Shown piece by piece: positions 33,353 through 44,005 of a DNA stretch of 64,000 nt; position 1 is the stretch's first letter; each line of letters starts with the position of its first letter. Origin of the DNA: Xanthobacteraceae bacterium. Its GTDB lineage: Bacteria; Pseudomonadota; Alphaproteobacteria; Rhizobiales; Xanthobacteraceae. The stretch is from contig JAQSWY010000011.1 in the NCBI GenBank assembly GCA_029266425.1, positions 1 through 64,000 of the forward strand, given 5' to 3'. Under the pieces are notes generated by a model. It was given only the letters and a program-made list of their open reading frames with translations. It did not search any database and was not told where the DNA came from. The position numbers and the translations under genes are program-made.

Positions 33353-33931
33353 TCAGGCCTGAGCTTCGCCGGTCTCGTCGGCTGCGGCTTCCTCTGTCTC
33401 GGCCGCGACCTCGTTCTCGTCCTCGTCCTCATCCTCGTCACGATTGACCGAGAGATCCTCGCCGCGCGACTGGCGCACCGCTTCCTCGGCGCTGCGGGCG
33501 ATGTTTGCGGAGATCGAGACCTCGACCTCGGGGTGCAGCGTGACCGGCACCGCATGCACGCCGATGGTCTTGATCGGATGGTTGAGCACGATCTGCTGGC
33601 GGCCCACCGAGAAGCCTGCGGCGGTCAGCGCCTCGGCGATGTCGCGGGTCGACACCGAACCGTAGAGCTGGCCGGTCTCGCCGGCCTGGCGCACCAGCAC
33701 CACTTCGGTGCCGTTGAGCTTCTCGCCGACCTTGGCCGCTTCGCTCTTGAGCTCGAGGTTGCGGGCCTCGAGCTGCGACTTCATCGAATCGAAGCGCTCC
33801 TTGTTGGCCTTGGTGGCGCGCAGCGCCTTGCCGGCCGGCAGCAGGAAATTGCGGGCGAACCCGTCCTTCACCCGCACGGTCTCGCCCATCTGGCCGAGCT
33901 TGGCGACGCGCTCAAGCAGAATGACTTCCAT
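33353..33931 (-). CDS. rplI: 50S ribosomal protein L9
   Basis: A 192-residue L9; the usual length is near 150. [32 protein letters not shown] is the N-terminal rRNA-binding domain; a connecting helix and the C-terminal domain ([19 protein letters not shown]) follow. Beyond about residue 158 there is an extra acidic tail dominated by Asp/Glu ([10 protein letters not shown]), seen in several alphaproteobacterial L9 proteins. It is the last gene before the terminator. Confidence 0.97.
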   Translation of the reverse strand: MEVILLERVAKLGQMGETVRVKDGFARNFLLPAGKALRATKANKERFDSMKSQLEARNLELKSEAAKVGEKLNGTEVVLVRQAGETGQLYGSVSTRDIAEALTAAGFSVGRQQIVLNHPIKTIGVHAVPVTLHPEVEVSISANIARSAEEAVRQSRGEDLSVNRDEDEDEDENEVAAETEEAAADETGEAQA

Positions 33932-33978
33932 TTCAGTTCTCCGTTCTTCTGTCTCGTGTTTCGTTCGTTTCAGTCAAT

Positions 33979-34932
33979 TCAGACGTCGTTGGCGGCGGGC
34001 GGGCCGCCGGGCGGGCGCCGGCGCATGCGGGCCCGAAGGTCGATGAAGAGGTCGGCGACGCCGAGTATCGCCAGAACCGCGAACGGCCAGCCGAGCACCA
34101 GAGCGGCGAGCCACACCGTGGCGAGGACCAGGCTGCGCCCTGAGGCGCCGCGGGTGATGGCATGCACGACGGCGAGCCCGGCAATGGCGAACGCCATGAT
34201 CAGCGTCGCGGAGAGCGTCTCGGCGATGAGGCCGACAAAACCGCCCATCAGCGCAGCAATGGCGAGCGCGGCGCCGAACAGCACGATGGTGCCGCGCGGA
34301 AAGTTGAGGCCGGCAAGGTCCGGCCAGGGCCGCATCAGTCGGCCCGAGGTGCGCGCGACCCGCCCGGCGAGCCAGAGATTGCCCAGCTGCGTCACCATGG
34401 TCAGCACCGCTGCGGCGGGCGGCATCACCGCGACCAGGAGATCAGTGAACCGGTCGGCATCGGGCGGCAATTCGCCGGCACGCTCCTGCAGCATGCTGGT
34501 CATGAGCGCCTTCAGCGCGGCCTGGTAGGTCTCGACATCGCCGGCCACCAGCGGGATCAGCGCCGCGACCGCGAGCGAACCGAGAATGGCCGCGGCGAGG
34601 ACGATGCGCCCGACCGGGAACCATTCGAGCTCGCCGGTGCCGGAATTGGGCCGGCCCATCAAGGTGAGATAGGCCAGCAGATAGGCCGGCAGGCCGACGC
34701 CGGCGACATAGGCGACCAGCAGTTCCAGGCCGAACAGCACGCCGATGCCCACGGCGGCCGCCGAGGCGGCGACCAGCGCGGCGACCTGCGACCAGCCGAG
34801 ACCGACGATGAGAACGGGCAGGGGAGCGAGATAGAACAGCGGCACGGACAGCGCGCTGCCCGTCGCCACGGTGGCGACGAGGAGAGCGGAGGCCGCGCCG
34901 GCACCCAGCGCTATGAGGAGGGCCTGTCCCAT
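33979..34932 (-). CDS. DUF2232 multi-pass membrane protein
   Basis: A 317-residue protein with about eight hydrophobic helices (ALLIALGAGAASALLVATVA, VAALVAASAAAVGIGVLFGLE and others). The family is conserved between rpsR and rplI in alphaproteobacteria, as here; it resembles YybS-like DUF2232 proteins. Function unknown; ECF-transporter S-component-like architecture has been suggested for relatives but nothing here proves it. Confidence 0.82.
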   Translation of the reverse strand: MGQALLIALGAGAASALLVATVATGSALSVPLFYLAPLPVLIVGLGWSQVAALVAASAAAVGIGVLFGLELLVAYVAGVGLPAYLLAYLTLMGRPNSGTGELEWFPVGRIVLAAAILGSLAVAALIPLVAGDVETYQAALKALMTSMLQERAGELPPDADRFTDLLVAVMPPAAAVLTMVTQLGNLWLAGRVARTSGRLMRPWPDLAGLNFPRGTIVLFGAALAIAALMGGFVGLIAETLSATLIMAFAIAGLAVVHAITRGASGRSLVLATVWLAALVLGWPFAVLAILGVADLFIDLRARMRRRPPGGPPAANDV

Positions 34933-35074
34933 TCGACGAGCTGTCCCGCTTCCGAGCGGTTAGAGGCGGATCACGTCCGCCCCAGCCAAGGCCCGACGGG
35001 ACCATTCCCGAAGACCTGTCGCTATAAAATCCAGAACGTCCCCGGCGCGAGGCCGGGGACGGAGGTCGTTATGC

Positions 35075-35341
35075 TCAGCGGATCACGAAGGGCAGCAGGC
35101 CGAGGAAGCGGGCGCGCTTGATCGCCGCGGCGAGCTCGCGCTGCTTCTTGGCGGAGACCGCCGTGATGCGGCTCGGCACGATCTTGCCGCGCTCGGAGAT
35201 GTAGCGCTGCAGCAGCCGCACGTCCTTGTAGTCGATCTTCGGCGCATTAGCGCCGGAGAACGGGCAGGTCTTGCGACGACGGAAGAAGGGGCGGCGGGCG
35301 CCGCTGGAAGCGGCCTGGCCGCCGGTGCCACTGAAAGCCAT
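35075..35341 (-). CDS. rpsR: 30S ribosomal protein S18
   Basis: An 88-residue S18. [38 protein letters not shown] and [21 protein letters not shown] are nearly invariant S18 blocks. S18 binds S6 in the 30S platform. The ATG at 35341 overlaps the rpsF stop by one base (TGATG), so translation is coupled; a GTG one codon upstream is unlikely to be used. Confidence 0.97.
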   Translation of the reverse strand: MAFSGTGGQAASSGARRPFFRRRKTCPFSGANAPKIDYKDVRLLQRYISERGKIVPSRITAVSAKKQRELAAAIKRARFLGLLPFVIR

Positions 35342-35856
35342 CACTCGGTCTCCCCGCTGGTGGCCGGAGCCGCCGTCTCTTCACGATCCCGGCGCGGGCC
35401 GCGATCGTCACGGTCGCGTCCGCCGCCGAAGCCGCGATCCCCACCACCGAAGCCACGGCCACCGCCGCCGCCGAAGCCACGGTCGCCGCCGAAGCCCCGA
35501 TCACCGAAGCCGCGCTCGCCGCGATCGTCACGGTCGCGCTTCTGCAGCATGACTGACTGGCCTTCCTCGAGCTCCTCGACCCGGATGGTGAGAAAGCGCA
35601 GGACGTCTTCGTCGATGCGCATCTGGCGCTCCATCTCGGCGACGGCCGGAGCCGGGGCGTCGATGTTGAGGAGCGAGAAGTGCGCCTTGCGGTTCTTGCG
35701 GATGCGGTAGGTGAGCGTCTTCACGCCCCAATATTCCGCCTTGCCGACCGTGCCGCCATTGGCTTCGATCACACCCTTGAAGCGGGTGGTCATTTCCTCG
35801 ACCTGCTGCGCCGTAACGTCCTGGCGCGCGAGGAAGACGTGCTCGTAAAGAGCCAT
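35341..35856 (-). CDS. rpsF: 30S ribosomal protein S6 with Gly/Arg/Asp-rich tail
   Basis: A 171-residue S6. [40 protein letters not shown] and the [14 protein letters not shown] segment are the S6 core (about 100 residues). Then comes a long tail of RGFGG repeats and RDRDDRG, common in Hyphomicrobiales. The start at 35856 has an AAGGA site; an upstream ATG at 35886 adds 10 residues with no homology to S6. Transcription probably starts near 36053. Confidence 0.97.
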   Translation of the reverse strand: MALYEHVFLARQDVTAQQVEEMTTRFKGVIEANGGTVGKAEYWGVKTLTYRIRKNRKAHFSLLNIDAPAPAVAEMERQMRIDEDVLRFLTIRVEELEEGQSVMLQKRDRDDRGERGFGDRGFGGDRGFGGGGGRGFGGGDRGFGGGRDRDDRGPRRDREETAAPATSGETE

Positions 35857-36059
35857 GTTTCCTTGCCTTTCCATGGTATCCGGCATCCGCTCATTCGGAT
35901 GCGGTCGTCATCCCGGCGGCGAGCCCTTCGAGCCTCGTGGAAAGGCTCGAAACCATCTCGAAGGCGGGGACACGGGACGGCGGCTCTTGATGGAGAGCCT
36001 GTCGCGCGGGTAAGCGCAATCGTCCGTTCAGCCCCCGGCCGGGACTGACAGTGGGCGCG

Positions 36060-36087
36060 CTTATACTGGAAAAGCGGGCAAAAGCAA
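36060..36087 (-). promoter_or_regulatory. sigma-70-type promoter for rpsF operon
   Basis: On the minus strand TTGCTT (36087-36082), a 16-bp spacer and TATAAG (36065-36060). This would give an rpsF leader of nearly 200 nt. The wider 627-bp gap 35857-36483 also holds repeat fragments at 35907-35965, 36107-36155 and 36352-36384 and the R2 composite at 36177-36298. Confidence 0.6.
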
Positions 36088-36176
36088 GGAGAGCGGCGCT
36101 CTGCCTGGGCATCCTTCGAGGCCGACCTGGCAGTCGGCACCTCAGGATGACGTTGCACCCGATCCCTATAGAACAA

Positions 36177-36298
36177 CGTCATCCCGAGAGTCTGACCGAA
36201 AACTCCTAGCCCCCGTCGTCCCCGGCCCTGTGCCGGGGATCTCGATTTCTGACAGCGCATCAGAGGTCGAGATGGCCGGCACAGGGCCGGCCATGACG
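36177..36298. repeat. dispersed palindromic repeat R2 copy
   Basis: CGTCATCCCGAGAGTCTGAC leads into CCCCGGCCCTGTGCCGGGG, ATCTCGATTTCTGAC and an inverted end GTCGAGATGGCCGGCACAGG...GGCCATGAC. It matches the first module at 3511-3602. Adjacent R4 fragments lie at 36107-36155 and 36352-36384, so this gap is a nest of repeat pieces. Confidence 0.75.
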
Positions 36299-36483
36299 GG
36301 TGGGAATGACCCACTTTTGCCGACGTAGCTGCATTACGAGCTAGTCTCTGGGATGCGAGCACAGCGAGCCTCGAAGGATGCTGCAGCAGGGCAAGCTGCC
36401 TCGCGCCAACCCCGCGCTTGACACGCCGCCTTTGCCGGTGTTCCTCCCCGCGCCAATTCCTAACGGTTCGGAAACGTCGCCTC

Positions 36484-37434
36484 ATGAGCACCGCTTTCAT
36501 CTTTCCTGGGCAGGGCAGCCAGGCCGTCGGCATGGGCAAGGCGCTCGCCGAGGCCTATCCCGCCGCCCGCGCGGTGTTCGAGGAAGTGGACGAGGCCCTC
36601 GGTGAGAAGCTCTCCCGCCTCATGTGGGACGGGCCGATCGAGGGGCTGACGCTCACCGCCAACACCCAGCCGGCCTTGATGGCGCACTCGCTCGCCGCCA
36701 TCCGCGCGCTCGAGGCCGAAGCCGGGCTTGATCTGGCCCGCGACGCCGCCTTCGTCGCCGGCCATTCCCTCGGCGAATATTCCGCGCTCGCCGCGGCCGG
36801 CAGCCTGACCATTGCCGACGCAGCCCGCCTGCTGCGGCTGCGCGGCACCGCCATGCAGTCGGCAGTGCCGGTCGGCGCCGGCGCCATGGCGGCTATCCTC
36901 GGGCTCGATTACGACAAGGTCGTCGCGGTCGCCAATGAGGCCGCCGAGGGCGAGGTCTGCGACATCGCCAATGACAATGCGCCGGGCCAGGTCGTGGTCT
37001 CCGGGGATGCCGCCGCGGTGGCCCGCGCCTGCGAGATCGCCAAGCGCGAGGGCGCCATGCGCGCCATTCCGCTCACCGTCTCCGCGCCCTTCCATTGCCG
37101 CCTGATCGCCTCCGCCGCCGAGGCGATGCGCGAGGCGCTGGCCGGGGTTGCGCTGAAGGCGCCGGCGGTGCCCGTGGTGGCGAATGTCACCAGCGCCCCG
37201 GTGAGCGAGCCCGACGAGATCCGTGCGCTCCTGGTGCGCCAGGTCACCGGCACGGTGCGCTGGCGGGAATCGGTCGCCTTCATGGCCGGGCAGGGCGTCC
37301 ATCGCCTGGTCGAGGTCGGCACCGGCAAGGTGCTCGCCGGCCTCGCCAAGCGCATCGCCCGCGACGTCGGCAGCACGAACGTCGCCGAACCTGCTGACGT
37401 CGCAGCCTTCGCCGCCTCGCGGCAGAACGCCTGA
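36484..37434 (+). CDS. fabD: malonyl-CoA:ACP transacylase
   Basis: A 316-residue enzyme that loads malonyl groups onto acyl carrier protein. FIFPGQGSQAVGMGK is the N-terminal signature; the nucleophile is Ser95 in GHSLGEYSAL; the partner histidine lies in SAPFHCRLI. The start at 36484 (MSTAFIFPGQ) is the conserved one. It opens the fabD-fabG-acpP-fabF-mltG-yicC-gmk run on the plus strand. Confidence 0.97.
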   Translation: MSTAFIFPGQGSQAVGMGKALAEAYPAARAVFEEVDEALGEKLSRLMWDGPIEGLTLTANTQPALMAHSLAAIRALEAEAGLDLARDAAFVAGHSLGEYSALAAAGSLTIADAARLLRLRGTAMQSAVPVGAGAMAAILGLDYDKVVAVANEAAEGEVCDIANDNAPGQVVVSGDAAAVARACEIAKREGAMRAIPLTVSAPFHCRLIASAAEAMREALAGVALKAPAVPVVANVTSAPVSEPDEIRALLVRQVTGTVRWRESVAFMAGQGVHRLVEVGTGKVLAGLAKRIARDVGSTNVAEPADVAAFAASRQNA

Positions 37435-37479
37435 ATTCCGCCGCCTGAACTCCGGCGCCTCAATCCTCGGGAGAACCTC

Positions 37480-38217
37480 ATGTTCGATCTGACCGGCAAG
37501 ACCGCGCTCGTCACCGGCGCAACCGGCGGCATTGGCGGCTCCATCGCCCGTGCCTTCCACGCGCGGGGCGCGACGATCGCAGTCTCCGGCACCCGCCGCG
37601 AGGTGCTGGAGCAGCTCGCGGGCGAGCTCGGCGAGCGCGTCCATGTGCTGCCCTGCAATCTCTCCTCCACCGAAGAGGTCGAGGCGCTGGTGCCGCAGGC
37701 CGAAGAGGCGTTCGGGCCGCTCGACATCCTCGTCAACAATGCCGGCGTCACCCGCGACGGGCTGTTCATCCGGCTGCGCGACGAGGACTGGGACACCGTC
37801 ATCGCCATCAACCTGACCGCGGGCTTCCGCCTGACCCGCGCCGCGGCGAAGTCGATGATGCGCCGGCGGACTGGCCGCATCATCGGCATCACCTCGATCG
37901 TCGGCGTCACCGGCAATGCCGGGCAGGGCAATTATGCCGCGGCCAAGGCCGGCATGATCGGCATGTCCAAGGCGCTCGCCAAGGAAGTGGCGGCGCGCGG
38001 CGTCACCGTGAACTGCATCGCGCCGGGCTTCATCGCCACGCCGATGACCGACGTGCTGAATGACAAGCAGAAGGAGGCGATCCTGGCCGCCGTTCCGGCC
38101 GCGCGGCTGGGCAGCCCGGACGACATCGCCGCGGCTGCGGTGTACCTCGCTTCCGGCGAGGCGGCCTACGTCACGGGCCAAACTCTGCACGTCAATGGCG
38201 GGATGGCCATGATCTGA
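37480..38217 (+). CDS. fabG: 3-oxoacyl-ACP reductase
   Basis: A 245-residue SDR enzyme reducing 3-oxoacyl-ACP with NADPH. TGATGGIG (12-19), NNAGVTRDGLF, the catalytic NYAAAKAG with Tyr/Lys, and NCIAPGFIATPMT are strict FabG markers. Length and place between fabD and acpP are normal. A ribosome site GGGAGAACCTC precedes the ATG. Confidence 0.97.
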   Translation: MFDLTGKTALVTGATGGIGGSIARAFHARGATIAVSGTRREVLEQLAGELGERVHVLPCNLSSTEEVEALVPQAEEAFGPLDILVNNAGVTRDGLFIRLRDEDWDTVIAINLTAGFRLTRAAAKSMMRRRTGRIIGITSIVGVTGNAGQGNYAAAKAGMIGMSKALAKEVAARGVTVNCIAPGFIATPMTDVLNDKQKEAILAAVPAARLGSPDDIAAAAVYLASGEAAYVTGQTLHVNGGMAMI

Positions 38218-38246
38218 CGTAGAATCGAGTGATTCCGGCCGCTTCG

Positions 38247-38271
38247 GCGCCCGTTGGCGGGCGCTGGTTTT
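38247..38271 (+). terminator. hairpin after fabG, possible attenuating terminator
   Basis: GCGCCCG-TTGG-CGGGCGC is a perfect 7-bp stem followed by TGGTTTTG. It may end part of the fabD-fabG message so that acpP is made mainly from its own promoter. The rest of the 237-bp leader (to 38454) has a GCCGCC...GGCGGC hairpin near 38320 and CCGT-GCTT-ACGG near 38385; no certain promoter was found. Confidence 0.5.
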
Positions 38272-38454
38272 GCCGGATGAAGTGTGCTAACAGCCGCCTC
38301 GGCTCACAGGGGCTGGATGCCGCCACCGCAAGGCGGCAATGTCCGGCTAGTCCTGAAATCGGGGCAGGAAAACGGGCCGCCCACCGTGCTTACGGCGTGG
38401 TGGCGTACATTTAAACAACGTAGCAAACCTCCGGATACGGACAGGGGTGAACCG

Positions 38455-38691
38455 ATGAGCGATATCGCCGAGCGCGTGAAGAAGATTGTGGCCGAGCACC
38501 TCGGTGTCGAGCCGGAGAAGGTCACGGAGAATGCCAGCTTCATCGACGATCTCGGCGCGGACAGCCTCGACACGGTCGAGCTGGTGATGGCCTTCGAGGA
38601 AGCTTTCAACTGCGAGATTCCCGACGACGCCGCCGAGACCATCCTCACGGTCGGCGACGCCATCAAGTTCCTCGAGAAGAACGCGGCCTGA
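38455..38691 (+). CDS. acpP: acyl carrier protein
   Basis: A 78-residue, strongly acidic protein. The phosphopantetheine attachment site is Ser37 in [35 protein letters not shown] and [18 protein letters not shown] are standard. ACP carries growing acyl chains for FabF/FabG and for lipid A synthesis. It has a long untranslated leader with hairpins, suggesting separate high-level expression within the fab run. Confidence 0.98.
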   Translation: MSDIAERVKKIVAEHLGVEPEKVTENASFIDDLGADSLDTVELVMAFEEAFNCEIPDDAAETILTVGDAIKFLEKNAA

Positions 38692-38771
38692 GGCCGCTCC
38701 CGGCGCGGCCGCGGCGGAACACTCCCCGCGGCCATCCTGCCACCGATATTTGAGTGCCCCGGAGATTACGC

Positions 38772-40037
<1,266 letters not shown>

Positions 40038-40152
40038 TAGGCACGGGCGAGGGCGGCGAACTCTGCCGCTGCGGCAGGCTTCCCGCTTTCGCCATATTTC
40101 AGGTTAGGCTGCGTTCGCGTCGCGCCGCCCGCGAAACGCCACGCGAGGGCCC

Positions 40153-41316
40153 ATGACCGAGCAAGCTCCGAAGCCGTCCCGGCCGCCCTCGCGTTGGGCC
40201 CGCCACCCGTTCGTCATCGCCGGCAATCTGTTCTTCACGCTGCTGCTGGTGGTCGTCATCATCGGCGGCGGCGCCTTCTGGATCGGCCGTATCCGCTACG
40301 AGGCCCCGGGCCCGCTCGCGCAGGACGAGAGCGTCATCATCCCAGAGGCGACCGGGCTGATGGACATTGCCGACCTCCTGGTCAGCAACGGCGTCATCAA
40401 CGACAAATGGGTCTTCGTCGGCGCCGCGCTCGGCACCAAGGCGTCCGGCAAGCTCAAGGCCGGCGAATACGCCTTCAAGCAGGGCGCCTCGGCACGCGAC
40501 GTGCTGGCCACCATCGTTTCCGGCAAGGTGGTCGAATACACCATCTCGGTGCCCGAGGGCATGACCTCCGACCAGATCGTGCAGCGTCTGGCCGATGTCG
40601 ATGTCCTCACCGGCACGGTGCGACAGACCCCGCGCGAGGGTTCGCTGCTGCCCGACACCTACAAGGTGACGCGCGGCACCACCCGCGACGAGGTGCTGCG
40701 CCGCATGGCCCGCGAGCAGCAGAAGCTTCTCAAGGAAGTGTGGGCCTCCCGCAGCCCGGACCTGCCGCTGCGCTCGCCCGACGAACTCGTCACCCTCGCT
40801 TCCATCGTCGAGAAGGAGACGGCGCAGGCCGACGAGCGCGCCCGGGTCGCCGCGGTGTTCATCAACCGGCTGAACAAGAAGATGAGACTGCAGTCGGACC
40901 CGACCATCATCTACGGCATCGTGCGCGGCAAGGGGCGGCTCGACCGTCCGATCACCCGTACCGACATCACCACGCCGACGCCGTTCAATACCTACGCGAT
41001 CGAAGGCCTGCCGCCCGGGCCGATCGGCAATCCGGGGCGTGCCTCGCTGATGGCCACCGCCAAGCCGGCGACGACCAAGGATCTCTATTTCGTCGCCGAC
41101 GGCACCGGCGGCCACGCCTTCGCCGACACGCTCGACGGCCACAACAAGAACGTCGCGCGCTGGCGCCAGATCGAGAAGGACCAGAAGGCCGATCCGGCAA
41201 CCACTCCGGCCGGCACCGGCGGCAACACCGGCGCGACGCCGTCGGTGGTCGCGCCGGGTACGTCTGGCGCCGCTGCCCCGGCCACCCCGACGCCGAAGCC
41301 GTCCGCGGTGAATTGA
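40153..41316 (+). CDS. mltG: endolytic transglycosylase MltG
   Basis: A 387-residue YceG/MltG protein. A cytoplasmic Pro-rich start, one membrane helix (FVIAGNLFFTLLLVVVIIGG), a LysM-like region and the catalytic domain follow. LASIVEKETAQADER contains the catalytic glutamate and TPFNTYAIEGLPPGPIGNPG is the signature loop. MltG cuts nascent peptidoglycan strands and sets their length. The C-terminal 60 residues are a Pro/Thr/Ala-rich tail. It is conserved after fabF in this order. Confidence 0.95.
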   Translation: MTEQAPKPSRPPSRWARHPFVIAGNLFFTLLLVVVIIGGGAFWIGRIRYEAPGPLAQDESVIIPEATGLMDIADLLVSNGVINDKWVFVGAALGTKASGKLKAGEYAFKQGASARDVLATIVSGKVVEYTISVPEGMTSDQIVQRLADVDVLTGTVRQTPREGSLLPDTYKVTRGTTRDEVLRRMAREQQKLLKEVWASRSPDLPLRSPDELVTLASIVEKETAQADERARVAAVFINRLNKKMRLQSDPTIIYGIVRGKGRLDRPITRTDITTPTPFNTYAIEGLPPGPIGNPGRASLMATAKPATTKDLYFVADGTGGHAFADTLDGHNKNVARWRQIEKDQKADPATTPAGTGGNTGATPSVVAPGTSGAAAPATPTPKPSAVN

Positions 41317-41323
41317 GGAACCG

Positions 41324-41437
41324 CTCCCTCTCCCGCTTGCGGGGGAGGGTTGGGGAGGGGGCTTCTCCGACAACGCCGGGCCGTTCCCCTCCCGGCTCGC
41401 TTTCGCTCGCCACCCTCCCCGCAAGCAGGAGAGGGAA
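41324..41437. repeat. dispersed palindromic repeat R5 copy
   Basis: CTCCCTCTCCCGCTTGCGGG...GGGAGGG and CACCCTCCCCGCAAGCAGGA...GAGGGA are inverted ends. The core CCCGCTTGCGGG is palindromic. It is the only clear copy of this family here and fills the gap between mltG and yicC. Confidence 0.65.
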
Positions 41438-41534
41438 GGCCGCGGCCCAACGAAGACCATCAACAACTTGAGGCCGGTACGGTCGGTCGCTATGGTCCGG
41501 CCGGCTCGCCGCTGTGCGCGGGCAGGGGGATGAG

Positions 41535-42422
41535 ATGTCGCTTGCGAGCATGACCGGCTTCGCCCGGACCCACGGCACCGCCGGTCCGTGGAACTGGGCG
41601 TGGGAGCTCAAATCCGTCAATGGCAAGGGGCTCGATCTGCGGCTGCGGCTGCCGGTCGGCTGGGAGGGCATCGAGCCGGTGCTGCGCCAGGGCGCGTCGC
41701 GCCGGCTCGCGCGCGGCAATGTCTCGGCGAATCTCGCCATGACCCGCACCGACGCCGCGGTGAGCGTGAGGGTCAATGAGGAACTGCTGCAGGCGGTCTA
41801 TGCCGCTGTCGGCCGGGTCGCCGCCGCCAGCGGCGCGCCGGCGCCGACGCTCGACACGCTGCTGGGCCTGAAGGGCGTCATCGAGATCGCCGAGCCCGAG
41901 GAGAGCGAAGCCGAGCGCCGGCAGATCGAGCAGGACCTGCTCGCCGGTTTCGAGGCGGCGCTCGATGCGCTCATCGTGATGCGCAACACCGAGGGTGCCT
42001 CGCTCAATACCGTGCTGACCGACCGGCTGGATGCGATCGAGCGGCTCACCCGGGCGGCAGAGGCCAATCCCACCCGCCGGCCGGAGGCGATCCGCGCCAA
42101 GCTCGCCGAGCAGGTCCGGATGTTGCTCGAGGCCAATGCCTCCTTCGATCCCGATCGCCTGCACCAGGAGGCAATCCTGCTTGCCTCCAAGGTCGATGTG
42201 CGCGAGGAGCTCGATCGCCTCGTCACCCACATCGCCGCCGCCCGCGCCATGCTCAACGAGGGCGCGCCGGTCGGCCGCCGGCTGGACTTCCTCGCCCAGG
42301 AATTCAACCGCGAGACCAATACGCTCTGCTCCAAGGCCAATGACGTCTCGCTCACCGCCATCGGGCTGGAGCTGAAGAGCGTGGTCGAGCAGTTCCGCGA
42401 GCAGGTTCAGAACATCGAGTGA
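41535..42422 (+). CDS. yicC: YicC family endoribonuclease-like protein
   Basis: A 295-residue protein. [13 protein letters not shown] is the invariant YicC N-terminus; [12 protein letters not shown] and the C-terminal [21 protein letters not shown] block, with its acidic and histidine residues, define the family. E. coli YicC is an endoribonuclease acting on some small RNAs. The start at 41535 has AGGGGGA upstream. Its stop is 5 bp before the gmk ATG, the usual yicC-gmk pairing. Confidence 0.95.
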   Translation: MSLASMTGFARTHGTAGPWNWAWELKSVNGKGLDLRLRLPVGWEGIEPVLRQGASRRLARGNVSANLAMTRTDAAVSVRVNEELLQAVYAAVGRVAAASGAPAPTLDTLLGLKGVIEIAEPEESEAERRQIEQDLLAGFEAALDALIVMRNTEGASLNTVLTDRLDAIERLTRAAEANPTRRPEAIRAKLAEQVRMLLEANASFDPDRLHQEAILLASKVDVREELDRLVTHIAAARAMLNEGAPVGRRLDFLAQEFNRETNTLCSKANDVSLTAIGLELKSVVEQFREQVQNIE

Positions 42423-42427
42423 GATCT

Positions 42428-43087
42428 ATGCCCAAGGATGCTCCCGTCATTGCCCGCCGCGGCCTGATGCTGATCCTCTCCTCGCCTTCGGGGGCGGGGA
42501 AGTCGACGCTGGCGCGCCTGCTGCTTGAAAAGCACCCCGAAATTCACCTTTCGGTGTCAGTGACGACCCGCGGACGTCGGCCGAGCGAGGTCGAGGGAAT
42601 GCACTATCACTTCCTCAACCGCGACCGTTTCGACCGCATGCGGGATGCCGGTGACTTGTTGGAATCCGCTGAAGTGCACGGCAATTTCTACGGCACGCCG
42701 CGCGAGCCGGTTGAAGCAGCACTTGCGGCCGGGCGCGACGTGCTGTTCGACATCGACTATCAGGGCGCCGAGCAGCTTTATGGGAAGATGCGTGACGACA
42801 TCGTCGGCGTCTTCGTCCTGCCGCCCTCCGCGGACGAATTGAAGACGCGGCTGGAGCGCCGCGCCGAGGACGCTTCCGGCGTTATCGAGAAGCGGCTGAA
42901 GAACGCCCGCACCGAGATCGCACACTGGACCGATTACGACTATGTGCTGGTGAACGAGGACCTCGACAGCACCTTCGCCAATCTGCGCAACATTCTGCTC
43001 GCCGAGCGGCTGCGCCGCGCGCGCCAGCCGGGCCTTGCCCCGGTGATCGAGCGGCTCGACCAGGAACTGGCGCAACTGACGGACTGA
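42428..43087 (+). CDS. gmk: guanylate kinase
   Basis: A 219-residue enzyme converting GMP to GDP. The P-loop is [37 protein letters not shown] binds [14 protein letters not shown] and [14 protein letters not shown] follow in order. The ATG at 42428 is used rather than a GTG at 42419 that overlaps the yicC stop. It ends the plus-strand fab/gmk run. Confidence 0.96.
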   Translation: MPKDAPVIARRGLMLILSSPSGAGKSTLARLLLEKHPEIHLSVSVTTRGRRPSEVEGMHYHFLNRDRFDRMRDAGDLLESAEVHGNFYGTPREPVEAALAAGRDVLFDIDYQGAEQLYGKMRDDIVGVFVLPPSADELKTRLERRAEDASGVIEKRLKNARTEIAHWTDYDYVLVNEDLDSTFANLRNILLAERLRRARQPGLAPVIERLDQELAQLTD

Positions 43088-43102
43088 GGCCACCGCGCGC
43101 CC

Positions 43103-43927
43103 CTACGCCTTGGTCGCTCCGGTGAAGAAGCCTTCCAACTCCGCAAAGCCGATGGCCCGCTCGGAAAACCGGAAGGTCCCGCTGGATCGCATTTCCCGCG
43201 CGCCTTCCACGAAGGCGCCGTAGGCGAGCCGTGCCAGCGCGCCGCCGACGCTGATCCGCTTGACGCCCGCCGCCGCGAGTTCCGCGACGCTGAAGCTCGC
43301 ACCCGACAAGCCCATCACCACATTGACTGGCTTGGCCACCGCCTCGCAGACGGTGCGGATCGTGGCGAGATCGTTCAGTCCCGGCGCATAGAGCACGTCG
43401 GCTCCCGCACGCTCGAAGGCCTGCAGCCGCCGGATGGTGTCGTCGAGGTCGGGACGACCCCACAGGAGGTTCTCGCAGCGCGCCGTGAGCACGAAATCGT
43501 GCGGCAAGGCGCGGCGCGCTTCGACCGCGGCCGCGATGCGCTCGACCGCCAGGGTGAAGTCATAGATCGGCGCGTCCCGCCGCCCGGTATGGTCCTCCAG
43601 CGAGCAGCCGGCGAGACCGATGCCGGCGGCGGCGCGGATGGTCTCGGCCGCGCTCTCCGGGCTGTCCCCGAAGCCATTCTCGAGATCCGCCGAGACCGGA
43701 AGCGGTGTCGCCACGACGATGCTCCGGCAATGGTCGAGCATCACCTCCGGAGAGGTTGCCCCTTCCGCGACACCGAGAGAGAACGCCATGCCCGCGCTGG
43801 TGGTGGCGAGCGCGGAAAAGCCCATGGCGGCGAGTATACGTGCCGTGCCGGCGTCCCACGGATTGGGGATGATGAACGTGCCGGGCTCGTCGTGCAGCCT
43901 GCGGAAGGCCGTCGCTTTGTCTTCCAT
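43103..43927 (-). CDS. isocitrate lyase/PEP mutase superfamily protein
   Basis: A 274-residue TIM-barrel protein. FIIPNPWDAGTARILAAMGF, LPVSADLENGFGDS and GCSLEDHTGRRD, then GADVLYAPG are the ICL/PEPM family landmarks with metal-binding acidic residues. The KKCGH-type catalytic loop of true isocitrate lyase is absent, so a carboxy-phosphonoenolpyruvate-mutase-like or oxaloacetate-type C-C lyase is more likely. The start at 43927 is chosen because the protein then begins at the conserved EDKATAFRRLH. It breaks the usual gmk-rsmA adjacency. Confidence 0.82.
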   Translation of the reverse strand: MEDKATAFRRLHDEPGTFIIPNPWDAGTARILAAMGFSALATTSAGMAFSLGVAEGATSPEVMLDHCRSIVVATPLPVSADLENGFGDSPESAAETIRAAAGIGLAGCSLEDHTGRRDAPIYDFTLAVERIAAAVEARRALPHDFVLTARCENLLWGRPDLDDTIRRLQAFERAGADVLYAPGLNDLATIRTVCEAVAKPVNVVMGLSGASFSVAELAAAGVKRISVGGALARLAYGAFVEGAREMRSSGTFRFSERAIGFAELEGFFTGATKA

Positions 43928-44005
43928 CGGTGTTCCCCATCGCTGATTCCGTGGACCCCGATCCTGGCACAGCAATACGAACAAAGGAAGAACACTGCTC
44001 TATGC

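Noticed and set aside
34162-35121. 319-residue plus-strand open frame over DUF2232 and rpsR
   Set aside because: Composition is His/Gln/Arg/Asp-rich, typical of an antisense shadow of a hydrophobic membrane protein.
36107-36384. Possible CRISPR-like array in the rpsF-fabD gap
   Set aside because: The repeats are palindromic fragments of different families with no regular spacing or unique spacers.
38265-38295. acpP promoter around TTGCCG...CTAACA
   Set aside because: The spacing (11 bp) is wrong for TTGCCG and the alternative pairing is weak, so it is only mentioned with the leader.
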